A program made the translations under genes and the position numbers. Source: Comamonadaceae bacterium (GTDB taxonomy: Bacteria; Pseudomonadota; Gammaproteobacteria; Burkholderiales; Burkholderiaceae_C). From it: DNA of 29,171 nucleotides. Location of the stretch: NCBI GenBank assembly GCA_947478935.1, contig CANJXV010000005.1, positions 1 through 29,171 on the forward strand. Direction: 5' to 3'. The notes beneath the pieces were generated by a model. It had not been told where the DNA came from. It did not search any database and saw nothing but the letters and a program-made list of their open reading frames with translations. How positions within the stretch are numbered: position 1 is the first letter of the stretch; every line of letters begins with the position of its first letter. Shown in pieces: positions 1 through 6,934 of this stretch.

Positions 1-1
1 G

Positions 2-937
2 CTGGTACCGGTGCGGGTGATGGACTGCGCGGGCGCAGGCTCGGTCAGCGGCGTCATAGCCGGCTTGGATTGGGCCGCTAACACCGGCATACGCCCAGCG
101 GTGGTGAACTTGTCGCTAGGCGGCGGCATCTCGGCGGCGCTTAATGCAGCGGTCGCTTCTGCCGTGGCAAAGGGCTTGGTGGTAGTGGTGGCAGCGGGAA
201 ATGGCGCGGCCGATGCATGCACCACCTCGCCCGCTAGCGAACCCACGGCCATTACCGTGGGTGCATCTACCAAAACCGACACGAAAGCCAGCTATTCCAA
301 CTTTGGTGCTTGCGTGGATATTTTTGCGCCGGGCTCGTCAATTACGTCGGCCTGGCACACGAGCACAACGGCAAGCACCACCATGAGCGGCACCTCCATG
401 GCCAGCCCGGCGGTGGTGGGGGTGGCGGCTTTGGCGCTACAAGCCAACCCGGCAGCGACACCCGCAGCAGTGGCCAAGTATTTGGTAGACAACGCCAGTA
501 CCAACAAGCTGAGCGGCATGGACACGGATTCACCCAACAAGCTAGTTTTCTCCATGGCGGGGGGCGTGCCCGGCGTGATCGCGACCAGTACCGTGGCCGT
601 TGCCAGCATTAGCTACAGCGCCAACGCACCTGCGCGACCCATAGGCTTGTGGTACGCAACCATCAAAGTGAAGGTGCGCGACGTCCATAGCGGCGCACCG
701 GTACCGCATGCGCAGGTGGATTTCAACCAGTTGCCCGGCGGACAAGCTAGGTGCACCACAGACACCAGCGGAATATGCGCGGTAGCCAATTACTTTGACA
801 CGGCAGCGTCCATCACCGTGACAGGCATTAGCGGCAGCTATATGGTCTATGACGCCTCGCAAAACCTGGCCGTGCAACTACGCCTGCCCCAACCGCCTTA
901 TGGCGCTTATGCGATACCGACTAAGATAAACGGCTAG
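2..937 (+). CDS. Subtilisin-like (S8) secreted serine protease, 3' part only
   Basis: This is the C-terminal part of a secreted peptidase S8 protein of the proteinase K/aqualysin type. The frame is open to the left edge, so the start, the propeptide and the catalytic Asp and His lie outside the window; the GTG at 11 is internal. Counting from that GTG, the visible landmarks are VRVMDC (about 2-6), the DW helix, the oxyanion Asn in VAAGNG (N64), SPASEPTAITVGAS (about 73-86), and the nucleophile Ser in SGTSMASP (S129). The usual SPHVAG after the nucleophile reads SPAVVG, so a conserved but non-catalytic His is lost. After about residue 195 there is a roughly 110-residue extension with Ig-like/Big-like beta-sandwich character, ending at TAG 935-937. 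The family is clear; the role of the C-terminal domain is inferred. Confidence 0.9.
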   Translation: MVPVRVMDCAGAGSVSGVIAGLDWAANTGIRPAVVNLSLGGGISAALNAAVASAVAKGLVVVVAAGNGAADACTTSPASEPTAITVGASTKTDTKASYSNFGACVDIFAPGSSITSAWHTSTTASTTMSGTSMASPAVVGVAALALQANPAATPAAVAKYLVDNASTNKLSGMDTDSPNKLVFSMAGGVPGVIATSTVAVASISYSANAPARPIGLWYATIKVKVRDVHSGAPVPHAQVDFNQLPGGQARCTTDTSGICAVANYFDTAASITVTGISGSYMVYDASQNLAVQLRLPQPPYGAYAIPTKING

Positions 938-1102
938 CACCGCAAGGGCCGCCTGTTGGAGGGTTCCACGGCCTGCGCTCTGGCAAGCGCATTGCAGCGC
1001 CTGCATTTGCTAGGCTCCCCCGGCGCATCGCCCGGCTTGGGAGTGGGAATTGGGTACATTTGCAAGTCCCCTCTTACAGCACATGAATAACGGGTGAACG
1101 CT

Positions 1103-2218
1103 ATGCACGTACTCTCTATTGAAGGCAAAAACATTTCCGAGTCGGATGTGATGCCGCTGCACATGCCAGAACTCGGCTATGTATGGCTGAGTTTCAGCCG
1201 CCGCGAATTTGAGGTGATGCAGCCAGAAATTCATGATCTGCTGCAGAACGTGTGCGGCGTGCAACTGATTGATTTGCATGTGGCTGATTTGCTAAACAAC
1301 CAGCTACCATCGCATTACGACTACACCAACGAATACGACCTGCTGGTGTTTCGCCGCCTGGCGCGCGGGCGCACCGAATCTGATGTGGCCAACCCCGGCC
1401 AGATACTGCACCGCGCCAGCAGCAAAGGCGGCCCGCCGATTTTGCGTCGCATAGACACCAGCCCCATTGGCTTTTTAGTCCTAGACCGGGTGGTGATTTC
1501 GGTACACCCGGCTGATTGCACTGTGCGCGATTCCTTTGCCAACCGCCTGCTGCACAGCGGCGCCAACCACACCGCCGGGCGCGTACCGGCCAACCCCGCG
1601 GACCTGATGCTACGCATGATTGGCGTGATGGTCGACGGCTACCTGGACCTGCGCCGCGAGCTCACGCGTCAGTTAGACCACTGGCAAAGCGAGCTTATCA
1701 ACCCCCGCACCCGTTTTAACAACTGGAGCGCGCTGCTCGATTCGCGCCTGACGCTGCACTACCTGGACGAAGTCTGCGAAGACCAGCGTGCCGCTGTGCA
1801 GGACTGGATCGACGCGCTGGACGCTTGGCATGAAGACGCCACACTTTCATTCAAAGAACTCGAGATGCTGCGCGTGCGCAGCCGCGATGTGCTGGAGCAT
1901 ATTGAAAGGGTGGTGCACCACGTCAGCCGCTTGGAGCAAAGCGCCGAAGCGGCAGTACAAATGCACTTTAATGTGCAAAGCAACCGTAACAATGATGTCA
2001 TGAAGACTCTGACAGCACTGACCGCCATCTTTTTGCCGTTGAATCTGATTACCGGTTTTTTTGGAATGAACTTTGAGCACTTCCCCTTCTTAAAGTCCGA
2101 CCTCGGCCTGGCACTGACCGAGGGCTTTATGGTGTTGTTAGCACTGGGACTGGTGGCGTATTTTTGGATGAATAACTACCTGGGCAGCACCATGGGCCGT
2201 AAGAGAGATGATGTTTAA
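1103..2218 (+). CDS. corA: CorA family divalent metal ion transporter
   Basis: The 371-residue product is an inner-membrane CorA/ZntB-type channel for divalent cations (Mg2+, possibly Co2+, Ni2+ or Zn2+). A long soluble N-terminal domain, mixed then helical, ends in two membrane segments. The signature GMN (321-323), in TGFFGMNFEHFP, closes the first segment; the second is the run GFMVLLALGLVAYFWM before a short basic tail. The frame opens at GTG 1094, but ATG 1103 gives the more natural start, and neither has a strong ribosome binding site. At 371 residues it is longer than the usual 316-330, the extra length lying in the cytoplasmic domain. CorA and ZntB cannot be separated by sequence reading alone. 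It stands alone, with 165 bp of unremarkable spacer before it. Confidence 0.88.
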   Translation: MHVLSIEGKNISESDVMPLHMPELGYVWLSFSRREFEVMQPEIHDLLQNVCGVQLIDLHVADLLNNQLPSHYDYTNEYDLLVFRRLARGRTESDVANPGQILHRASSKGGPPILRRIDTSPIGFLVLDRVVISVHPADCTVRDSFANRLLHSGANHTAGRVPANPADLMLRMIGVMVDGYLDLRRELTRQLDHWQSELINPRTRFNNWSALLDSRLTLHYLDEVCEDQRAAVQDWIDALDAWHEDATLSFKELEMLRVRSRDVLEHIERVVHHVSRLEQSAEAAVQMHFNVQSNRNNDVMKTLTALTAIFLPLNLITGFFGMNFEHFPFLKSDLGLALTEGFMVLLALGLVAYFWMNNYLGSTMGRKRDDV

Positions 2219-2242
2219 GCGGGGAAATTTCACTAAATTGTC

Positions 2243-2479
2243 ATGATTGTTTCACGGGCTTCAACGACATTGGGCTCTATGTTGGACGCATGCATCTCGA
2301 CAATCTCTATCCGCGAGGCCAGAAAGCGCTATGGCCGTACGCAGGCTCTGGCAAGAATGGAGTGGGAAACTCAGACCGGCGAGCACCTAGGCCTTTTGGG
2401 TGCCTTAGGTTCAGGCAAATTGACCCTGCTGCGCAGCACTATGCTGAAGGTAACAGTGATTGACAAGTGTTCCGCATGA
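2243..2479 (+). pseudogene. Truncated remnant of an ABC transporter ATP-binding gene
   Basis: A 78-codon frame resembles only the beginning of an ABC ATPase: ISIREARKRYGRTQAL, a GEHLGLLG strand, then a Walker A-like loop GALGSGKLTLLR. Homology stops right after Walker A; there is no Q-loop, LSGGQ signature, Walker B or H-loop in any frame before the next gene. The canonical GKS/T is altered to GKL, which should impair nucleotide binding. The stop TGA (2477-2479) overlaps the ATG of the following dehydrogenase in an ATGA junction. The best reading is the 5' scar of a deleted ABC ATPase gene. The transported substrate cannot be told. A genuine small protein is less likely. Confidence 0.6.
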
Positions 2480-3576
2480 CTGTGCAAGCGATTGATTTAG
2501 GTTGGCACAACCCGGTGCGCATCACGTGGGGCAGTGGCTCCGTGCGGAGGCTATCCTTAGACCAGCCCACCGTTGTAGTAGCCGACCACACCGCGATAAG
2601 CACTGAAAACGCTGATTTTTTGCGCGACACCCTGGGCCTGTATTGCGCGGGCTGGGCTTGGTACGAAGGTGGCTTAGCCACGGTGGAAATGGCCCGGCAA
2701 CTGTGTAAAACCTTGTGGCCTGCCATGCAGCGACAGCCAGGTATCACGGTTATTGGCCTGGGTGGCGGCAGTACGCTGGACTTAGCCAAAGCGGTGCGCT
2801 ACCGTCTGGCCGATACAGCGCTCTGCGCCAGAACTTGGCGCCACAACCAACTGCCCGAAGTCTATGAGCGCCACCCGCTATGGCTGCTGCCCACCACGGC
2901 TGGCACCGGCAGCGAGGTGACGCGCTGGGCCACGCTGTGGGATACCGAGGCGCTGCCTGCGGTCAAGCTCTCTTGGTCGCCGCAAGATGGTTTTGCCGAG
3001 CGCGCGATTGTGGATCCTGACCTGACTTTGAGCTGCCCCTTAGCGCAAAGCCGCGATTGCGCACTCGACACGCTTGCGCACGCCTTGGAGTCTTTGTGGA
3101 ATAAGAAGAGCAACCCGATTACCGAAGCCCTGGCGATTGAAGCGGCGCGCATTGTGATTGCGCAGCTACCGCTCTTATTGCAAGGGCAGAATCCAGATGC
3201 GCCGCGCATTGCGCTCGCGCGGGCCAGTCTGTTGGCGGGTCTGGCCATGTCGCAAACCCAAACTGCCTTAGCCCATGCTTTGTCCTACGACCTGACGCTG
3301 AACGAACACATGCCCCACGGCCACGCTTGCGCGGTCTGGCTGCCCATGGTCTGGGAACTGGCCCAAGAGGCGTCCAACACTTGCGCCGCTTTGCTTGGGC
3401 GGGTGTTTGACGATACCAACACGCTGGGAGCGCAGCAACTAAGCCAATGGCTAAACGGGCTTGGCGTTAGCACGCGCGATCTGCGCACTACCTTGAGCGG
3501 GCGCGAACGCCTAAGCTCGGAACTGGGCTCCACCCGGGGCCGCAACTTTATTGGTTCGCCTGCGAAAGCGAACTAA
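2476..3576 (+). CDS. Iron-containing (type III) alcohol dehydrogenase
   Basis: The product is a 366-residue NAD(P)-dependent, metal-containing alcohol dehydrogenase of the Fe-ADH family. Visible marks are the nucleotide-binding GLGGGSTLDLAKAV, the family motif PTTAGTGSEVT, and the metal ligands D-x3-H in LDTLAHALES followed by His residues in LAHALSYDL and NEHMPHGHACAVW. Start: ATG 2476, overlapping the stop of the ABC remnant by 4 bp; the GTG at 2467 is possible but less likely. Some members of this family reduce phosphonoacetaldehyde, others act on short alcohols or succinate semialdehyde. The substrate here is not readable, and a phosphonate link would be a guess based on the neighbouring ABC remnant. 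It is slightly shorter than the usual 380-390 residues. Confidence 0.85.
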   Translation: MTVQAIDLGWHNPVRITWGSGSVRRLSLDQPTVVVADHTAISTENADFLRDTLGLYCAGWAWYEGGLATVEMARQLCKTLWPAMQRQPGITVIGLGGGSTLDLAKAVRYRLADTALCARTWRHNQLPEVYERHPLWLLPTTAGTGSEVTRWATLWDTEALPAVKLSWSPQDGFAERAIVDPDLTLSCPLAQSRDCALDTLAHALESLWNKKSNPITEALAIEAARIVIAQLPLLLQGQNPDAPRIALARASLLAGLAMSQTQTALAHALSYDLTLNEHMPHGHACAVWLPMVWELAQEASNTCAALLGRVFDDTNTLGAQQLSQWLNGLGVSTRDLRTTLSGRERLSSELGSTRGRNFIGSPAKAN

Positions 3577-3593
3577 GCAATAGAGCACACATT

Positions 3594-3599
3594 AAGGAG
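3594..3599 (+). promoter_or_regulatory. Strong ribosome binding site of ppk2
   Basis: AAGGAG lies 7 bases before the ATG at 3607. It is one of the best Shine-Dalgarno matches in the window and fixes the start of the polyphosphate kinase 2 gene. Confidence 0.75.
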
Positions 3600-3606
3600 T
3601 CACACC

Positions 3607-4518
3607 ATGACGAATTCAAAAGACGAAGAGCTAGTGCACCGCATCCGCATGGACCTGCTAGACAGCTTTGATGAAGAGCTGGAGATGGAGGTAGAGGATC
3701 GTGCCTTTAGCTCTAAGGATGCGATCAACGCCACGGATGAATCGCGAGCGGCGCGTGCCCATTACTTTCGCGAGCTATTTCGCTTGCAAGGTGAATTAGT
3801 CAAGCTGCAAGACTGGGTCGTAGCCAGCGGACACAAAGTGGTGGTGCTGTTTGAGGGCCGCGATGCAGCGGGCAAGGGCGGCGCTATCAAACGCATCACG
3901 CAACGGCTGAACCCGCGTGTAGCCCGTGTGGCCGCCCTGCCTGCGCCCAACGACCGCGAGCGCACGCAATGGTATTTCCAGCGCTATGTATCGCACCTAC
4001 CAGCCGCCGGGGAGATGGTCTTATTTGACCGCAGTTGGTACAACCGCGCTGGGGTGGAACGCGTCATGGGTTTTTGCAGCGATGAGCAATACGAAGAGTT
4101 TTTCCGCACCGTGCCTGAGTTTGAAAAAATGCTGATGCGTTCCGGAATTCAGCTCATCAAATATTGGTTTTCAATTTCCGACGAAGAGCAGCATTCCCGC
4201 TTTTTGGGCCGCATCCACGACCCTTTAAAGCAGTGGAAGCTCAGCCCCATGGACCTGGAATCGCGCAAGCGCTGGGAAGACTACACCGTGGCTAAAGAGG
4301 TGATGCTGGACCGCACCCACATCCCCGAAGCGCCCTGGTGGATTGTGCAGGCCGTGGACAAGAAGAAGGCGCGACTCAATTGCATAGCGCACCTCTTGGC
4401 GCAAATGCCTTACGAGGAAATACCGCACCCGCCCGTCGTCCTGCCCGCGCGGGTACGCCATGAGGACTATGTGCGGCAAAAAGTAGCCACAGAGATGTTC
4501 ATCCCTGAGATTTACTAA
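3607..4518 (+). CDS. ppk2: Polyphosphate kinase 2 (PPK2 class I)
   Basis: This 303-residue cytoplasmic enzyme transfers phosphate between polyphosphate and nucleoside diphosphates, usually regenerating GTP or ATP. The P-loop is GRDAAGKGG (residues 84-92); the lid region follows (LNPRVARVAALPAPNDRER), and the Walker B-like FDRSWYNR is at about 140-147. The single-domain layout with a short acidic N-terminal extension fits the class I, Pseudomonas PA0141-like group, which prefers nucleoside diphosphates. The start is set by the ribosome binding site at 3594. It follows the dehydrogenase by 30 bp and may be co-transcribed with it. No phosphate-control (Pho) box was evident upstream. Confidence 0.95.
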   Translation: MTNSKDEELVHRIRMDLLDSFDEELEMEVEDRAFSSKDAINATDESRAARAHYFRELFRLQGELVKLQDWVVASGHKVVVLFEGRDAAGKGGAIKRITQRLNPRVARVAALPAPNDRERTQWYFQRYVSHLPAAGEMVLFDRSWYNRAGVERVMGFCSDEQYEEFFRTVPEFEKMLMRSGIQLIKYWFSISDEEQHSRFLGRIHDPLKQWKLSPMDLESRKRWEDYTVAKEVMLDRTHIPEAPWWIVQAVDKKKARLNCIAHLLAQMPYEEIPHPPVVLPARVRHEDYVRQKVATEMFIPEIY

Positions 4519-4664
4519 GTCTGCGCCTCGCGGCGGCAAGGCGGGCAATAGCTACGCGCAATCACTGCGCCACGCGTCTTGAGCAAGCCTGTCAAAAACT
4601 GTCCGAGCCAGTCCAAGGCTTCTTACCTGAAAAATGCTGTCTGTGCGGGCGATGCACCGCCGGA

Positions 4665-4678
4665 TTGACTTGTATCAA
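4665..4678 (+). promoter_or_regulatory. FNR/DNR-type (anaerobox) operator upstream of nirK
   Basis: The sequence TTGAC-TTGT-ATCAA matches the FNR/DNR/NnrR consensus TTGAT-N4-ATCAA at nine of ten defined bases. It is centred 105 bp before the nirK start, a fitting place for activation under low oxygen or nitric oxide. With the usual -41.5 spacing, transcription would begin near 4713. No strong -10 element is visible there, as is common for activated promoters. The matching site is seen directly; which regulator binds is inferred. Confidence 0.7.
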
Positions 4679-4776
4679 GCGGCGCCAACTTAAGTGCCGC
4701 ATTTCGCAATGAGTTTCCCCAAAACGGTGCGTCTAACGGAAGATGCCGCTTTGCTTTTTGCGATTGGACACAACTT

Positions 4777-6228
4777 ATGAATCCCCCTGCGATAGTGCGC
4801 GGCCTATTGGCTGCTTGCGTCATGGTGCTGACAGCCTGCGGCCCTGCCCCCAAGGCGGTGTCAGACCCCTATGACGCCTCCAAAATAGAGCTGAAATCGC
4901 CCCCGGCAACTTTAAGCACCGCGCGCCATACCGGACCATTTTCAAAAGGTGATTCGCTCAATTTTGATGCGCAGCTCAAACCGCTGGACCCTGCGCCTAT
5001 TAAATATGTACAACTAGATACCAGCCATAAATTGGTTGAAATTGCGCCGGGCGTGAAGTTCAGTGCCTGGACTTTTGGCGACCAGGTGCCCGGCCCTACG
5101 GTGCGGGCGCGGGTGGGCGACAAAATCCACTTCAGCATGACCAACCGCAGTGATGAAACCCTGCCCGCCATGTCGATGGTGGTGGCGCCCATGATGCATT
5201 CCATGGACTTCCATGCGGCCATGGTGTCGCCGCAGGACAAGTACCGCTCCATTGCGCCAGGCCAGACGATCGAGTTTGAATTCACCGTCAATTACCCCGG
5301 CATCTTTATGTACCACTGCGGTACGCCCATGATCTTGGAGCACATCGCTTCGGGCATGTATGGCGCTGTAATTGTCGAGCCCAAAGAAGGCTACCCCACC
5401 AAGGTGGACCATGAGTACCTGGTGATTCAGAGCGAGTTTTATGTCAAGCCCGATCCGGCCGGTCATAAGGTCGATGGAGCGCCGGTGTATGTACTTGACG
5501 CGGACCGTCTCAAGGCCGCGCAGCCGACCTATACCGTGTTCAACGGCGTGCATAACGGCATGGTGAAAAAACCACTGGTGGCCAAACCCGGTGAGCGCGT
5601 GCGCTTGTTTGTGCTGAATGTGGGGCCGAGCAAAACTTCCAGCTTTCACGTAGTGGGAACCATTTTTGATCGTGTGTGGCTAGAGGGCAACCCGGACAAC
5701 CAGATGCGCGGCATGCAAACCGTATTGCTCGGTTCCAGCAACAGCGCCATCGTGGAGATGATGATTCCCGAGGCGGGTTCCTACATCATGGTGGACCACC
5801 ATTTCGCCAACGCTTCTCAGGGTGCTATCGGGCTGATTTCCACGCTCGCCCAAGCCAAGCCCGCAGATTTGGAGCACCACAATATGGAGGCCAGCAGCGC
5901 ACCGACCGACCCGAAAATAATGCAGGGGAAATTGGCGTTTGAAAGCAAATGTCTGGCGTGCCATTCGATTGGTCAAGGCAAAAAACTAGGCCCCGATTTG
6001 GCTGGCGTGACGCAGCGGCGCAAAGACGAATGGCTGAACCAATGGCTGGCCGCACCCGAGAAGATGCTGCAAACCGATGCCACGGCCAAAGCCTTGCTCA
6101 AAGAGTTCAACAACATCCCCATGCCGAACCAAGGCCTTAGCAAACCCGAGATTGCACAATACATCGCCTACTTCCATTGGGCCGACAGCCAAAAAGCCGG
6201 TGCGGCCAAAGCGGAAAGTGCGCATTGA
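4777..6228 (+). CDS. nirK: Copper nitrite reductase, lipoprotein with C-terminal cytochrome c domain
   Basis: This 483-residue protein reduces nitrite to nitric oxide in the periplasm. The N-terminus has a hydrophobic segment and the lipobox L18-T-A-C21, so it is probably membrane-anchored. Two cupredoxin domains carry a complete ligand set. Type 1 copper: H141, C181, H189, M194. Type 2 copper: H146, H180, H341. Catalytic residues: D144 and H291. HIASGMYGAVIVEPKEG resembles the AniA-like (class II) group. A cytochrome c domain follows from about residue 380, with CLACH (392-396) and a likely axial Met in NIPMPNQG (M449), as in the fused enzymes known from Ralstonia pickettii. An FNR-type site lies upstream. 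The gene overlaps the next by four bases (TTGA). All ligands are intact, so it should be active. Confidence 0.93.
   Translation: MNPPAIVRGLLAACVMVLTACGPAPKAVSDPYDASKIELKSPPATLSTARHTGPFSKGDSLNFDAQLKPLDPAPIKYVQLDTSHKLVEIAPGVKFSAWTFGDQVPGPTVRARVGDKIHFSMTNRSDETLPAMSMVVAPMMHSMDFHAAMVSPQDKYRSIAPGQTIEFEFTVNYPGIFMYHCGTPMILEHIASGMYGAVIVEPKEGYPTKVDHEYLVIQSEFYVKPDPAGHKVDGAPVYVLDADRLKAAQPTYTVFNGVHNGMVKKPLVAKPGERVRLFVLNVGPSKTSSFHVVGTIFDRVWLEGNPDNQMRGMQTVLLGSSNSAIVEMMIPEAGSYIMVDHHFANASQGAIGLISTLAQAKPADLEHHNMEASSAPTDPKIMQGKLAFESKCLACHSIGQGKKLGPDLAGVTQRRKDEWLNQWLAAPEKMLQTDATAKALLKEFNNIPMPNQGLSKPEIAQYIAYFHWADSQKAGAAKAESAH
6213..6218 (+). promoter_or_regulatory. Ribosome binding site for the TTG-started gene after nirK
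   Basis: GGAAAG ends six bases before TTG 6225, inside the end of nirK. The spacing supports the unusual TTG start and translational coupling through the TTGA overlap. Confidence 0.5.
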
Positions 6229-6620
6229 GCTACGCATGCAGCCCCTGGCGCCAGACCTTGCTAGCCAGCGCCTTGTGCGCTATGCCGATGCTGGCCGTGG
6301 CCTGCGGGCATTGTCTGGAAGATCGGGTCGCTTCGGTCTATGACCATGCCTTGGTGGAGCAGGCCAAGCAACACCGGCAAACCATGATGTACCTGGTGTG
6401 GGACGGGCCGGTGGACCGCAGCGCGGCCACGCGCCAGTGGCTGCTCAAGGCCATCGGTGCCGTCCAGGGCGTGGTGGTACAAAGCGTGCGGGTATCCATG
6501 GAGCCGCCCACCATTGCCCTGGCCTACGACCCGCTGCGCACCCGTGCGGCCGATCTGGAAAAAGCATTACAAAGCAAGCTGGCCACCAAGGGATTGACAG
6601 CCAGTTCGCTGCCCATGTAG
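6225..6620 (+). CDS. Small exported protein with HMA-like fold, coupled to nirK
   Basis: The product is an exported protein of about 131 residues that I do not recognise as a named family. The proposed TTG start lies within TTGA, overlapping the nirK stop. The only in-frame ATGs fall inside the hydrophobic segment. The N-terminus reads as a signal sequence (TLLASALCAMPMLAVA) followed at once by CGHC, a possible metal or thiol motif; cleavage before that Cys is plausible, though it is not a canonical lipobox. The rest has a predicted beta-alpha-beta-beta-alpha pattern: MMYLVWDG, the helix TRQWLLKAIGAV, VVVQSVRVSM, TIALAYDP, then the helix AADLEKALQSKL. That recalls heavy-metal-associated (HMA) domains but lacks their Cys pair at the usual place. 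A role in copper supply to, or assembly of, NirK is inferred from position only. Confidence 0.72.
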   Translation: MSYACSPWRQTLLASALCAMPMLAVACGHCLEDRVASVYDHALVEQAKQHRQTMMYLVWDGPVDRSAATRQWLLKAIGAVQGVVVQSVRVSMEPPTIALAYDPLRTRAADLEKALQSKLATKGLTASSLPM

Positions 6621-6934
6621 CCGACACCTGCGCCTTTGCACTCGTGCGCGAGGGCACAAGCACAGCATCCCGCGCGCGGGGCCTGCGCTGACGCTAGGCA
6701 TTGGATCGGCGCGAAGCAGTACCATGGAGGCACAGGCCCTGTTCTTCCAGGAATGTCTGCACCACCCGAGCTCGTCATTGCGAACGCAGTGAAGCAATCG
6801 AGATTGCTATGGAACCACGGGACGCATGGATCGGCTGATCGCGTCTCTCCATCTGAAGCGGGATTGACGCAAACCTCCCGGGAGCATGGTTCACTCTTGT
6901 AAGCTAACAAGCGTTTTAACGCGTTGCCACCACC
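6621..6934. other. 314-bp gene-free gap
   Basis: No convincing gene lies here. An 88-codon frame at 6636-6902 has no ribosome binding site and no family resemblance. The right half holds the palindromic repeat described separately. The left half (about 6621-6770) shows no clear terminator, promoter or RNA gene. Confidence 0.5.
6773..6847. repeat. Degenerate dispersed palindromic repeat (GTCATTGCGA...GAAGCAATC type)
   Basis: The left arm CGTCATTGCGAACGCAGTG continues into AAGCAATC. This resembles a short dispersed repeat that I recall from intergenic regions of many bacterial genomes. An exact inverted pair GCAATC-GA-GATTGC sits at 6794-6807. A poorer right arm, GGATCGGCTGATCGCGTCTC (6828-6847), looks like an eroded reverse complement of the left arm. 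It is probably a decayed MITE/REP-like element. Family assignment is from memory of the sequence type and could be wrong. Confidence 0.45.

Noticed and set aside
5014..5649. 211-codon minus-strand frame within nirK
   Set aside because: It is rich in His and Arg, as expected from reading the copper-ligand region backward; nirK itself is certain.
6773..6847. Possible CRISPR repeat or tRNA-like structure
   Set aside because: There is only one palindromic unit, no regular spacers, no cloverleaf or T-loop sequence.
6636..6902. 88-codon plus-strand frame in the gap before the questin-like gene
   Set aside because: It runs through the palindromic repeat, has no ribosome binding site and no recognisable sequence.
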